DNA of 64,000 nt from Branchipolynoe longqiensis (taxonomy: Eukaryota; Annelida; Polychaeta; Phyllodocida; Polynoidae). The translations under genes and the position numbers were made by a program. This document shows, one piece after another, positions 32,576 through 43,606 of this stretch. The notes under the pieces were generated by a model that did not search any database, was not told the DNA's origin, and worked only from the letters and a program-made list of their open reading frames with translations. The stretch's first letter is position 1; each line of letters starts with the position of its first letter. The DNA lies in assembly GCA_030323885.1 (NCBI GenBank), contig CM059192.1, forward strand, positions 63,357,593 through 63,421,592, given 5' to 3'.

Positions 32576-35055
32576 AGTGATAAATACACTAAGGAATGGG
32601 GTTAAATGACCACCTCCGTGATCATTTAACCCCTTTCCTTAGTGTATTTATCACTGTGGAATGGGGTTAAATGACCACCTCCGTGATCATTTAACCCCAT
32701 TCCTTAGTGTATTTATCACTGTGGAATGGGGTTAAATGACCACCTCTGTGATCATTTAACCCCATTCCTTAGTGTATTTATCACTGTGGAATGGGGTTAA
32801 ATGACCACCTCTGTGATCATTTAACCCCTTTCCTTAGTGTATTTATCACTGTGGAATGGGGTTAAATGACCACCTCTGTGATCATTTAACCCCATTCCTT
32901 AGTGTATTTATCACTGTGGAATGGGGTTAAATGACCACCTCCGTGATCATTTAACCCCATTCCTTAGTGTATTTATCACTGTGGAATGGGGTTAAATGAC
33001 CACCTCTGTGATCATTTAACCCCATTCCTTAGTGTATTTATCACTGTGGAATGGGGTTAAATGACCACCTCCGTGATCATTTAACCCCTTTCCTTAGTGT
33101 ATTTATCACTGTGGAATGGGGTTAAATGACCACCTCCGTGATCTTTTAACCCCATTCCTTAGTGTATTTATCACTGTGGAATGGGGTTAAATGACCACCT
33201 CTGTGATCATTTAACCCCATTCCTTAGTGTATTTATCACTGTGGAATGGGGTTAAATGACCACCTCCGTGATCATTTAACCCCTTTCCTTAGTGTATTTA
33301 CCACTGTGGAATGGGGTTAAATGACCACCTCTGTGATCATTTAACCCCATTCCTTAGTGTATTTATCACTGTGGAATGGGGTTAAATGACCACCTCCGTG
33401 ATCATTTAACCCCATTCCTTAGTGTATTTATCACTGTGGAATGGGGTTAAATGACCACCTCCGTGATCTTTTAACCCCATTCCTTAGTGTATTTATCACT
33501 GTGGAATGGGGTTAAATGACCACCTCCGGGATCTTTTAACCCCTTTCCTTAGTGTATTTATCACTGTGGAATGGGGTTAAATGACCACCTCCGTGATCTT
33601 TTAACCCCATTCCTTAGTGTATTTATCACTGTGGAATGGGGTTAAATGACCACCTCCGTGATCATTTAACCCCTTTCCTTAGTGTATTTATCACTGTGGA
33701 ATGGGGTTAAATGACCACCTCTGTGATCATTTAACCCCATTCCTTAGTGTATTTATCACTGTGGAATGGGGTTAAATGACCACCTCCGTGATCTTTTAAC
33801 CCCATTCCTTAGTGTATTTATCACTGTGGAATGGGGTTAAATGACCACCTCCGTGATCTTTTAACCCCATTCCTTAGTGTATTTATCACTGTGGAATGGG
33901 GTTAAATGACCACCTCTGTGATCATTTAACCCCATTCCTTAGTGTATTTATCACTGTGGAATGGGGTTAAATGACCACCTCCGTGATCATTTAACCCCAT
34001 TCCTTAGTGTATTTATCACTGTGGAATGGGGTTAAATGACCACCTCCGTGATCTTTTAACCCCATTCCTTAGTGTATTTATCACTGTGGAATGGGGTTAA
34101 ATGACCACCTCCGTGATCATTTAACCCCATTCCTTAGTGTATTTATCACTGTGGAATGGGGTTAAATGACCACCTCCGTGATCATTTAACCCCTTTCCTT
34201 AGTGTATTTATCACTGTGGAATGGGGTTAAATGACCACCTCCGTGATCTTTTAACCCCATTCCTTAGTGTATTTATCACTGTGGAATGGGGTTAAATGAC
34301 CACCTCCGTGATCATTTAACCCCTTTCCTTAGTGTATTTATCACTGTGGAATGGGGTTAAATGACCACCTCTGTGATCATTTAACCCCATTCCTTAGTGT
34401 ATTTATCACTGTGGAATGGGGTTAAATGACCACCTCCGTGATCTTTTAACCCCATTCCTTAGTGTATTTATCACTGTGGAATGGGGTTAAATGACCACCT
34501 CTGTGATCATTTAACCCCATTCCTTAGTGTATTTATCACTGTGGAATGGGGTTAAATGACCACCTCCGTGATCATTTAACCCCATTCCTTAGTGTATTTA
34601 TCACTGTGGAATGGGGTTAAATGACCACCTCCGTGATCTTTTAACCCCATTCCTTAGTGTATTTATCACTGTGGAATGGGGTTAAATGACCACCTCCGTG
34701 ATCATTTAACCCCATTCCTTAGTGTATTTATCACTGTGGAATGGGGTTAAATGACCACCTCCGTGATCATTTAACCCCTTTCCTTAGTGTATTTATCACT
34801 GTGGAATGGGGTTAAATGACCACCTCTGTGATCATTTAACCCCATTCCTTAGTGTATTTATCACTGTGGAATGGGGTTAAATGACCACCTCCGTGATCTT
34901 TTAACCCCATTCCTTAGTGTATTTATCACTGTGGAATGGGGTTAAATGACCACCTCTGTGATCATTTAACCCCATTCCTTAGTGTATTTACCACTGTGGA
35001 ATGGGGTTAAATGACCACCTCTGTGATCATTTAACCCCATTCCTTAGCGTATTTA
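32576..35055. repeat. 65-bp hairpin satellite, about 38 copies
   Basis: Each unit contains GGAATGGGGTTAAATGA, a 12-base spacer (CCACCTCCGTGA) and TCATTTAACCCCATTCC, a 17-bp perfect stem, joined by TTAGTGTATTTATCACTGT. Variants (CCCTTTCC, ATCTTTTAA, CTCTGTG) recur in blocks. The leftmost copy (32576-32655) is longer: its arms are 34 bp with one mismatch because AGTGATAAATACACTA is also present on the left. The array ends about 235 bases from the stop codon of the synaptotagmin-family gene. Confidence 0.95.
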
Positions 35056-35056
35056 T

Positions 35057-35236
35057 AATTGTTGCTAATCAAAATTGTCAAAACAAAATGCTCCCTGAGT
35101 GTATACGTTACACAGGGAACATGTTGTTTGGTACTGTGTCATGAATCATGATACAAGTTATGTAGATCGCTAATCAATTTCCAAATTTATTAGCAATTGT
35201 TGCTAATCAAAATTTGCAAAACAAAATGCTCCCTGG
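35057..35236. repeat. 40-bp direct duplication
   Basis: ATTGTTGCTAATCAAAATT followed by an AAAACAAAATGCTCCCTG block occurs at 35057-35096 and 35197-35236, 140 bp apart, in the 3' flank of the synaptotagmin-family gene. Confidence 0.8.
35186..35191 (-). promoter_or_regulatory. candidate polyadenylation signal of synaptotagmin-family gene
   Basis: AATAAA on the - strand about 100 bases after the stop codon at 35290. Position is right; cleavage site not testable here. Confidence 0.5.
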
Positions 35237-35289
35237 GCATGCTGCGGAATGCAGTTTGACAACCCTTGCTGTGTGGTGGCAGAGTTTAA

Positions 35290-35633
35290 TCAATGCCTGC
35301 TATTGATTGTGGCATACTTGAACACGGGCATGATTGGGTGCCAGCTGGCAATATCAGCATACGCAGTCCTCACGGCGTCACTCCACTGAACCGCCCCGCC
35401 CCCGCCGGCCCCCGTCCCCACTGTCACGTGACCCAGGACGCTGTCCCGCGTGTAGACCCGGCCGCGGCGCACTGTGAACTCCAGCGAGACGTCGTCTGCG
35501 GCGCTGTAACCGGAGATGTCGAACAGGAAGGGCTCGTTCCACACCGGATGTGTGCCTTTCTGGGCCCGCGTCTCACGGCTCTCCAGCACTTGGTCGCCAC
35601 GCTGATTAGACAGTTTAACAACCACCATGTGGT
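35290..35633 (-). CDS. synaptotagmin-family gene, exon 4 (C2B, terminal)
   Basis: Codes for residues 394-507 of the predicted 507-residue protein and ends at TGA (35290-35292). It supplies most of the second C2 domain: MVVVKLSNQRGDQVLESRET, then HPVWNEPFLFDISGY, SLEFTVRRGRVYTRDSVLGH and the terminal ADIASWHPIM. WHPI lies where synaptotagmins have the WHxL motif needed for membrane docking. The loop that normally holds Asp residues for calcium reads TVRRGRVYTRD, so calcium binding looks lost. The acceptor is GAGCAG at 35634-35639, phase 1, joining to the G that ends exon 3 to give Asp. C2 membrane- and SNARE-binding domains act in vesicle traffic. The family is confident; subtype not assigned. 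Confidence 0.9.
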
Positions 35634-35689
35634 CTGCTCGTACACAAGGGGAAAATACATAACATGGCATTAATATACATGTATATCCT

Positions 35690-36640
35690 ATTCTATGAAT
35701 ATGCATATACATTCATATATATAGATGAGTACATATAATATATATATAGATAATAGGTATATAATTATATATATATATATATTCTATTTCTAGCATATGT
35801 AAACTAAGATAACTAACTATATAAATATATACCTGTTTTATTTCTGTCTTAAAGTCTATTTACTTACTCGACTCTCCAATGTCCATATTATATCAACGGT
35901 AATCAATATATGTATATGCTGTATAAGCAAGTATACGAGTATAATTATCCGGAAACCGATTATCTATGAACTGTGTCCTCAGTTCATATCACCCTGACAC
36001 TACACTAACTAATGACACTCCTCTACTCTTTGATTAGTCAGGCCTTCTGCCTCGCCTGGTGATGCCACCTGGCTTCTTCCTCTTCGCCTGGTTCTGCCTC
36101 AAGCCTGTACAACTCATTCCAATATATATTTATATAAATAATGATTACTATCTCTATAAATATATATATGTATATATATATATATCTCTTTGATTTCACA
36201 AAGGAAACAATTCCATTAGTAGAAATAGGTATTCCGTTGTCCGTTGTACCAATATGTCCGTTGTATCAATATGCACAGCTGTATATATTTTGTTTATCCT
36301 TACTAAATACCTTATATGTAATATATATATATATAATATGGGTAAGCAAAATGTATTGATTCATATATTTGCTTTCTTATTCCATTCAATCCAATTCCCT
36401 AAGTGATATCCGTTAGAAATGGATATCTATATACAGCTATATGGATATCACATACGGAATTGTATTGAAAGGGAATAAGGCATTTAGTAGATTTGTATAT
36501 ATTTATGAATACATTTAATTACCCATTCCACATATATATTACACGGTGGATATTATAGAGAGACATATATAATTATATTTACTAAATACCTTATATGTAT
36601 ATATATATATATAACTGCGAATAGTCATGCGACCATAAGG
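35690..36640. repeat. AT-rich intron stretch with large imperfect palindrome
   Basis: (TA)n runs at 35740-35780, 36160-36185, 36320-36340 and 36595-36613. Between about 36290 and 36560 the two halves are imperfect inverted copies (CTTATTCCATTCAATCCAAT against a TATTGAAAGGGAATAAG arm), centred near 36424. Confidence 0.7.
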
Positions 36641-36737
36641 TATACAAGACATGGGAATGTGATTGTGAAAGAACAACAAAACAAAGCCCAAAATCGCGGC
36701 CAAGTCTTAGTAAGACTAAAGACCCAAGACCTGGTAA

Positions 36738-37079
36738 ACTGTGGGCTGCCCCCACACCCCGCCCCTGGTTAGACGTACAGGGCTGCCCCCACGCCCCGCC
36801 CCCTGGTTAGACTACAGGGCTGCCCCCACGCCCCGCCCCTGGTTAGACGTACAGGGCTGCCCCAACGCCCTGCCCCCTGGTTAGACATACAGGGCTGCCC
36901 CCATGCCCCGCCCCCTGGTTAGACGTACAGGGCTGGCCCCACGTCCCGCCCCCCTGGTTAGACCTACTGGGCTGCCCCAATGACCCGCCCCCTGGTTACA
37001 CTTACCGGCTGCCCCCATGCCCCGCCCCCTGGTTAGACTACCGGGCTGCCTCCATGCCTCCCCCTCTGGTTAGACTACA
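36738..37079. repeat. 37-bp minisatellite, distal part of split array
   Basis: About nine units of CCCCTGGTTAGACGTACAGG plus GCTGCCCCCACGCCCCGC. On the gene's sense strand each unit contains a CAGCCCTGTACGTCTAACC-like splice donor. The array is continuous with 38361-38510 if the MITE at 37080-38360 is removed. Confidence 0.85.
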
Positions 37080-38360
37080 GGGGCCATATGCATGGAGCGG
37101 TGTTAGCGGCGTGTGGTGTTAAGCCGGGTAGGTATCACCGGTTATCAGGGGCGTCACGAAGTATGTCACGCCGTATGCATGGTGGCCTAAACGGTTTGTG
37201 TTAGCTATACGTGAATTAATTTTACATTATGGAAATCTCTCTGATCCTGTTGCCGGCGAGCACCGGTATTGCACAATATCGCCGCCGATTCGGCGGCCGG
37301 GAACCAGCAGCCTTGTTACTGGTGAGCATGTTGCTGGTGAGCACCGCTATTTCCCAATATCGCCGCCGATCCGCTATTTCCCAATATCGCCACCAATTCG
37401 GCGGCCAGGAACCAGCAGCCTTGTTACTGGTGAGCTTGTTGCTGGTGAGCACTGGTATTGCACAATATCACCGCCGATTCGGCGGCCGGGAACCAGCAGC
37501 CTTGTTACTGGTGAGCCTGTTGCCGGTGAGCACTGCTATTTGTTTTATGTACATTCGTCGATTCGACAATATTAATATCGCTGCCGATGTAGCGGCGACG
37601 TTAATATCGCCGTTATTGGTTCGAGTTTGCGGTTAATTTGATAAAATTTCACTTTTAGAGTATGTAATTTTGTTAAATATGATAGCATTGAATAGATTTG
37701 GGCCTAATCGGTAGCTACGACTGCTGGGCACCAGCTAGCCTTGTTATTGCTGAGCCTGTTCCCAGCGAGCACCGCTATTTGTTTTGTGAACATTCGTCGA
37801 TTCAACAATATTAATATCGCCACCGACGTAGCGGCAGCGTTAATATCGCCGTTATCGTTTCGAATTTGCGGTTAATTTGATAAAATATCACTGTTAGAGT
37901 ATGTAATTCTGTTAAATATGATAGCATTGAATAGATTTAGGCCTAATCGGTACCTACCACCGCCGGGCACCAGCCAGTTGCTATTGCTCAGCCTGTTGCT
38001 GGCGAGTACTGCGGTGGGCGGCGGCGATTTGTTTAGTTTACATTCGTCGATTCGACAATATTTGTATCGCCACCGATGTAGCTGCGGCATTAATATCGCT
38101 TCGAATTTAGGGTTAATTTCATGAAATTTCACTTATTGCGTATGTAATTCTGTTAAATATGATAGCGTTGAATAGATTCAGCCCTAACCTAACACTAACG
38201 CCGCTGTAAACCTGCTATGGGCTGGTGTTAGAATCTCCGACTTTAAACTTGTGGTGTTAGCCTAACACTGCTCCATGCATAGCGACTTTTCGGCGCTAAA
38301 CCAGAAATCCCACCCTAACCGCGGTTTGGTTCGCTAACACCGCTCCATGCATATGGCCCC
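37080..38360. mobile_element. MITE family F inserted in the minisatellite
   Basis: 1,281 bp with perfect inverted ends (GGGGCCATATGCATGGAGCG and the inverse at 38341-38360), extending inward through GTGTTAGCG. The interior has two kinds of tandem duplication: about 85-110 bp units around AACCAGCAGCCTTGTTACTG (37300-37520), and about 240 bp units containing ATTCGTCGATTCRACAATAT (37552, 37793, 38043). Non-coding. Target duplication not resolvable in the repetitive target. Confidence 0.8.
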
Positions 38361-38510
38361 TCGGCTGCCCGCACACCTCGCCCCCTGGTTAGACTACAGG
38401 ACTGCCCCCTGGTTAGACGTACTGGGCTGCCCCCCACACCCCGCCCCCTGGTTAGACCTACAGGGCTGCCCCCACGCTCCGTCCCCTGGTTAGACGTACC
38501 GGGCTGCCCG
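38361..38510. repeat. 37-bp minisatellite, proximal part at exon 3 donor
   Basis: Four to five units. The last one on the gene's sense strand is the real exon 3/intron 3 junction (CAGCCCG then GTACGTCTAACC), so the array appears to have grown from the splice site itself. Confidence 0.8.
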
Positions 38511-38644
38511 GGGAGTCGGCCCCGTGCCGGGAGTCGAGCCGCTCTACGCACGAGGACCTTGACGCGCCGTGCGTGGGGCTGGTGTTGGAGGACCAGCAGG
38601 AGGTCACCCAGCTCACGCACCAAGCAGCTCGACGAGGACGACTT
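38500..38644 (-). CDS. synaptotagmin-family gene, exon 3 (start of C2B)
   Basis: 145 bases coding for residues 346-393 plus one base. It reads a serine-rich linker (KSSSSSCLVREL) and then GDLLLVLQHQPHARRVKVLV, which is the first strands of a synaptotagmin C2B domain (usually GELLLSLxYxPTxxRLTVVV), and ends at RLPGQP. The acceptor is TTGTGTGTAG (38645-38654). The donor GTACGT follows the exon end at 38500. It enters in phase 0 from exon 2 and leaves in phase 1 into exon 4, both matching. Very G/C-rich, unlike the flanking introns. Confidence 0.88.
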
Positions 38645-38788
38645 CTACACACAAGACACAATTGTAACTTGTAAGTAGTGGCATGACTCAGTCGGACAAA
38701 ACAAGTCAAGAAGAGCTATTGTATAATATAAAGCAGCATAATCCCGTGAGATCATAATTTGTTATTTAATTGTTTCAAATATATATTT

Positions 38789-38794
<6 letters not shown>

Positions 38795-38873
<79 letters not shown>

Positions 38874-38875
38874 AA
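38795..38875. repeat. (TA)n(GA)n microsatellite
   Basis: A TA run followed by an AG run within intron 2 of the synaptotagmin-family gene. Confidence 0.9.
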
Positions 38876-39243
38876 TGTATGAAGAGTTCAGATGCAAAAC
38901 CACGTAAACCCCAATCCCAAAATTGAATAAAAATAAAAGATTTTCACCATAAAATAATTTTAATTCTCACTAATTCTACTTTTCTTGTGTTGACATGATT
39001 ATGGGGCAATGAACAAAAAAGTAGGAATGTGAAACAATAAACTGTTTAATTCCAACATTTATATCAATGTTTGGATTGGCGTTTATGGGGTTTTGCGCCT
39101 GAACTCTTCATATATAAATATATACATATTGCATCTCTTCTTTTTGTGTATATAGAAAAACCAAGATATACCTAGATGTGATGATACATGTCCACTTTAG
39201 ATATTATTTTGCTCATTCAGCATTTCGTCGGGCGTTTCCACCC

Positions 39244-39597
39244 TTAAAGTTGCATATTCCGATGGTTTTGAATTTCTGTCATTTTTCTGAAATAAATATA
39301 TTAAACTGATTGTTATAATCTAGTTTACTTTAGTTTGAAGTAACTTTTATTTTAAATGGCTAACTGTTGAGACATTTGAAGTGATAACATACCAAATTAG
39401 TTTTGATAAGCATGTCAAAACTGACACCACAGGGCTACTGCAGTAACAGATTCTATTAACCTGACTCAGCATTCCCTTCTATGTGGCAACAAGTGTTTAA
39501 TGAGTATATGTGTATCTACGTTATATATGTAGAATCGAATTTAGATAATTGCTTTGGTTTTGAAAATGTGACGCTTCATCGGAGTATGCAGCTTTAA
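39244..39597 (-). mobile_element. MITE family A, copy 2
   Basis: 354 bp with both inverted ends intact (TTAAAGTTGCATATTCCGAT and CATCGGAGTATGCAGCTTTA). It is in intron 2 of the synaptotagmin-family gene. Confidence 0.8.
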
Positions 39598-39744
39598 GAA
39601 GATTGAAACTCGCTGATTCCACATTGCCATAGCCTGATAGCACTGCCCTACGCAGTATTGGTGACATTTGGCTTCAACTGGTCTTACTCTTAGTCCATAA
39701 ATTAGTTTACCTGCTTCCATTCCAAATATCTCCAATTTTAGTCA

Positions 39745-40130
39745 GTTATCAATTATTCAGAACCATACCTAAGTAGGTTATAATTATCAATTATTCAGAA
39801 CCATACCTAAGTAGGTTATAATTATCAATTATTCAGAACCATACATAAGTAGGTTATAATTATCAATTATCCAGAACCATACCTAAGTCGGTTATAATTA
39901 TCAATTATTCTGAACCATACCTAAGTAGGTTATAATTATCAATTATTCAGAACCATACCGAAGTAGGTTATAATTATCAATTATTCAGAACCATACCTAA
40001 GTAGGTTATAATTATCAATTATTCAGAACCATAACTAAGTAGGTTATAATTATCAATTATTCAGAACCATACATAAGTAGGTTATAATTATCAATTATTC
40101 AGAACCATACCTAAGTAGGTTATAATTACC
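39745..40130. repeat. 38-bp tandem array, about 10 copies
   Basis: Unit TCAATTATTCAGAACCATAC plus CTAAGTAGGTTATAATTA, with few substitutions. It lies in intron 2. Confidence 0.95.
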
Positions 40131-40527
40131 AATGATGTATTTAGCTCAAAACTGTGTTTTATTTCAATCAAAGGATTATGCAACTTTTATCAATAAACAA
40201 ATAATATACTGCCTAATGTCAGCAGAGTTGTGATAAAGGCAGTCATTCTAGTTCATTAGTAAGTAATGTAGTCATTCAATCTCGTGTGCATTAATTATTT
40301 TACCATAGTATATATTTAAAGGAGCAGTAACATGACCAACATAAGCTTATGTAAGCAAGAACCACAAGGAAAATGCATATGTGCAAGATATATAAGCAGA
40401 TGTCCCGGATAGTGGAACCAGCTGGCGTGTGCCGACTAGCATTATGTATCAAATAGTACAGTAGAGACACTTATCGACTAACTTGTCATTCTGAAACTCC
40501 ATTGCAATGGGTTCAAAATAGTGTCAC
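40131..40527. other. intron 2 sequence, nothing recognised
   Basis: AT-rich unique sequence without element ends or coding frames. Confidence 0.4.
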
Positions 40528-40745
40528 GATGGCCGATTGAGTTGAGCGTCCGCCTCCCGTTCTGGTAGGTCGTGGGACTCGAACTCGCGGGTTCGAACCC
40601 TGACCGAGTCAAACCAATGACTTAAAGATTTATATGTGTCACTACCTGGCCTGGCGCTAGACATTACTAGGATAGGGCAAGGAGCAGTGGAATGAGGAAG
40701 ACCAATTGTCCATGATTGAAATCTCTTCTGCTTAATAACTAATTA
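40528..40745 (+). mobile_element. SINE with family A head and family B tail
   Basis: The head GATGGCCGATTGAGTTGAGC has a B box (GGGTTCGAACCC) followed by GAGTCAAACCAATGACTTA as in family A. It then switches to AGCAGTGGAATGAGGAAGAC and CTGCTTAATAACTAATTA, the family B tail. It lies in intron 2. Confidence 0.75.
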
Positions 40746-40869
40746 TCCAAAAGAAATTCTTGAAGGTAGTTTTCGTTTCTTGTCATTAACAAGGGTTAAT
40801 TTCTTTAATGGAGTAGCAGGGTGTGTGTGGGATGGTCCTGGTGGCATAATCAGGAACTAACAGGGACTT

Positions 40870-41175
40870 GTTGTTGGGTGTTTAGATTTTAGCATCATTA
40901 AAGGTCAAATCAAGAGAGGTACCGACTTGTGGCAATGTGCAGTTATGGCGACTTTCTAGTGTTGCCCCACTGGGAGAGCAGCCATGACCCAATATCTCGC
41001 TCAGTGGTATTATCCTGATACAGAGCAACGAATCTTTGCCCTATCCTGTTAATGTCAAGTGCCAGGCTATGTAGTGACAAGTGTAAATTATGCAAGCCAT
41101 TGGTTTGACTCAGTTAGGTTCAAACTCATGATGAGATGCCATAAACCCAGCCAGTGCTTCGGCAACCCGTCCGGT
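40870..41175 (-). mobile_element. SINE family A, copy
   Basis: Antisense-oriented body landmarks (GGTACCGACTTGTGGCAATG, TGTTGCCCCACTGGGAGAGC) and a degraded head near 41100-41175. Confidence 0.7.
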
Positions 41176-41214
41176 CAAAAAGAGATGGTCACTGAGGACG
41201 AGTTACATGGAAAG

Positions 41215-41500
41215 GTTTGTGTTTTGGAGTTTTACATCCTGGTAACATCTCGGGTCATATCAGGATGGGTACCGATTTTGGTGACTTTATAGTGTTTATC
41301 CACTGGAAGACCAGGCCGTCGGCACCATGACCCAATTTCTCACTCAGTCACATTATCCTAATACTGAGCTAACCAGTCCTTTCCCTATTCTAGTAATGCC
41401 AAGTGCCATGGCGACAAGTATCAAATTTGTAACTGTAAGTCATTGGTTTGAATCGATTGGGAATCAAACTCCCGACCTTCCACATGGAAGCGCTCAGCAT
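41215..41500 (-). mobile_element. SINE family A, copy
   Basis: GGAGTTTTACATCCTGGTAA through TCACATTATCCTAATACTGA to CATTGGTTTGAATCGATTGG, the family A body and head in reverse. Confidence 0.75.
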
Positions 41501-41507
41501 TATTACT

Positions 41508-41705
41508 ATTAAGATAGAACAAGGACTGGTTGGCTCAGTGTCAGGATAATGTGACTGAGTGGGATATCAGGTCATGGTGCTGGCGACCTGGTCTCCCAGT
41601 GGGGCAGCACTATAAAGTCACCATGAGCGTGCACTGTCACAAGTCGGTACCCATCCTGATATTTTCTTAAATGTGGCAAGGATGTAAAACTCCAACAACC
41701 AACCA
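41508..41705 (+). mobile_element. SINE family A, 5'-truncated copy
   Basis: AAGGACTGGTTGGCTCAGTG through GCAGCACTATAAAGTCACCA to CCAACAACCAACCAGCC. The tRNA-like head is missing. It forms an inverted pair with the copy at 41215-41500. Confidence 0.75.
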
Positions 41706-41939
41706 GCCTTCCAGACGGTAAACCGGTGCTCGACTTGTTTGGTCACCGCGTCCGGAGCATAGGACGGCAGAAGCTGTAAGGTTTATTTACATCAGGCACA
41801 ATATCCTCAAGCCACCTTAAAAGGCTAAATACAAAATAAAAAATGGTGTTCATCCTTTTGATCACACAGATCAGGGTCGGGTGGGCGGTTTTTATTTTGA
41901 ATTTTCTGGCGTATGATGGAGACGTAATACATAACCAGA

Positions 41940-42035
41940 GATGATGGCCAAATGAGTTGAGTGTCCCGTTCTGGGAGGTCATGGGACTCAAACTCTTGGC
42001 TTAGAACCCGGGCTGAATCAAACTATTGACAACAA
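41940..42035 (+). mobile_element. SINE family A head fragment
   Basis: GATGGCCAAATGAGTTGAGT and GAACCCGGGCTGAATCAAAC match the head at 40528. No body follows. Confidence 0.6.
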
Positions 42036-42217
42036 AATTTATACAAAAGCTGAATTGCTGCTAGTCCGACGCATTTTTAACAGCTATTAACAAAATAATA
42101 AAATTTAAAAGTTCAGGGGCGGGCAAATTTTCAGGCACGGGCGGGGACGATCACCAATTTTTTGTTTAATTTGGCCTAACTGCTGATAATCTTGTGTTAG
42201 TGTGGTGAATGACTTAC

Positions 42218-43239
42218 CTTCCTCATCCTCTGTCTGTGATTCAGTAAAAGAGACACCCGAACTGCAGACCTTGCGTTGAATTCCAGTTCAGAGGCATTCA
42301 CCAATGCCTCACCGACAGTCACCATCTTTTTGTACGACCTTCCCGAACCATGTTTCAATGTCACCAAGAGAGAAAACCTATCAAGGTCAGACTCGCTGAG
42401 GTCATCATATCGTAGGTCAAGGTCATCAAAACGTGCCGTCCCATTTGACGATACAACGACGCCGCCTGTTTGGCACACCTTCTTTGTCGGGCTGAGATGC
42501 ATCTTAACCGAAACCACCCCCCCAGGCAGCATTGCCAAGTCCATCAGCTGTATTCCACTGACAACAATGCACCACTTCCGGTTGTCGCAGCTGATGTTGA
42601 ACGCTATTTTGGGTCGAATATATTCCCGCAAGTCAGGTACAGAGAGAGAACGCTTCAATCTGAAACACGGCGCGTGTCTCTGTGGGAAATTCCCCGAGGT
42701 CAAACTACCATTGACCTTTAACTGACCTTCAACTTCGGATTCACCTTCAACTTCCATGCCTCCTATCTCGTCATCCGGGTCCAGAAGCAGTCCTGCGCTT
42801 GACTTGCTGTCGGTGATTGGTTGCAATAAGAGGCTTCCGGTAGAGTTGACACGGCAGAATGACCTCAGCATCGTTCTGTGTGCACTCAGGCGTGACTGGC
42901 TTCTCCATGCACTAGGAGAACTAGTAGTAGCCGTGTTAGCAAAGTTGGAGTCACCGCCGAAATCGCTGGTGTGACACCTGCGCGAAGCTTCAAGTTCATC
43001 TAATGTCACCTGCTGCAACTTCTCAGGGTTAACAGGTCCACTGTTCACCGACTCTGGCAGAGAAGCATCATCATCGTGTTTCTGACCTTGGGTTTTCCGA
43101 AGGGCAGCCTTGTTTCCACGGCGAATGACCACACTTGGTGACGTCACAGTTTGAAAGTGGCGGAGGCAGAAGGTGCAGCTGAATAGCACGATAGATATGG
43201 TGACTGAAGCACTCACCCCAACGATGATGTTAGAAGTTA
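42218..43239 (-). CDS. synaptotagmin-family gene, exon 2 (membrane segment, linker, C2A)
   Basis: 1,022 bases coding for residues 5-345. The membrane segment is IIVGVSASVTISIVLFSC (about residues 9-26) with Cys 26 and 29 at its inner edge, a place synaptotagmins are often palmitoylated. A long polar linker follows, then LKRSLSVPDLREYI and a C2A-like domain at about 213-335 (KIAFNISCDNRKWCIVVSGI, VSVKMHLSPTKKV, DRFSLLVTLKHGSGRS). The five calcium-binding Asp positions are not evident, so it is probably a calcium-independent member. The acceptor TTTTCCCCAG ends at 43240 and the donor GTAAGT starts at 42217. It enters in phase 1 and leaves in phase 0. Confidence 0.88.
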
Positions 43240-43472
43240 CTGGGGAAAAGGTAAAAGGAAAAAACGGTGTACATTACGACTTAACCAAAGTTAGATCATC
43301 TAGCAGATCTATCACACTTCCGAATTAATTCAGTTAGATTACTTTGCGCCAAATTCATTTAGTAAATGCACTAGTTAGCTGACTTCCCATAGTCGAAAGG
43401 TCTTTGTGTGTGTGTGTGTGTGCATAATTACAAGAATTATCTATTATATATGTAATAGTATATGTAACTCAC

Positions 43473-43485
43473 CTGTTAGCTCCAT
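43473..43485 (-). CDS. synaptotagmin-family gene, exon 1 (start codon)
   Basis: ATGGAGCTAACAG followed by the donor GTGAGT at 43472-43467, coding for MELT plus one base. Joined to exon 2 in phase 1 it gives MELTVTSNIIVGVS, so the membrane segment begins almost at the N-terminus and there is no signal peptide, as in synaptotagmins. The complete model (exons 1-4) is 1,524 coding bases, 507 residues and stop. The start is inferred from the ATG, the good donor and the matching phase. An identical alternative lies 547 bases upstream. Confidence 0.7.
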
Positions 43486-43606
43486 TGTGTACGGACAGTA
43501 TGTGATCCGAAATATTCATTCCTGGCAGAATGTGTTGATTTAAGGCTGTTACACACTGACATGAAGACATGTCGACAGTAAAGGGAAGAGGCCAGCACGG
43601 AACTGC

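Noticed and set aside
32576..35055. CRISPR-like regular array
   Set aside because: There are no unique spacers: the whole 65-bp unit repeats. The genome is also eukaryotic.
42276..42974. + strand frames over synaptotagmin exon 2
   Set aside because: Antisense shadows; the - strand frame has domains and splice sites in phase.
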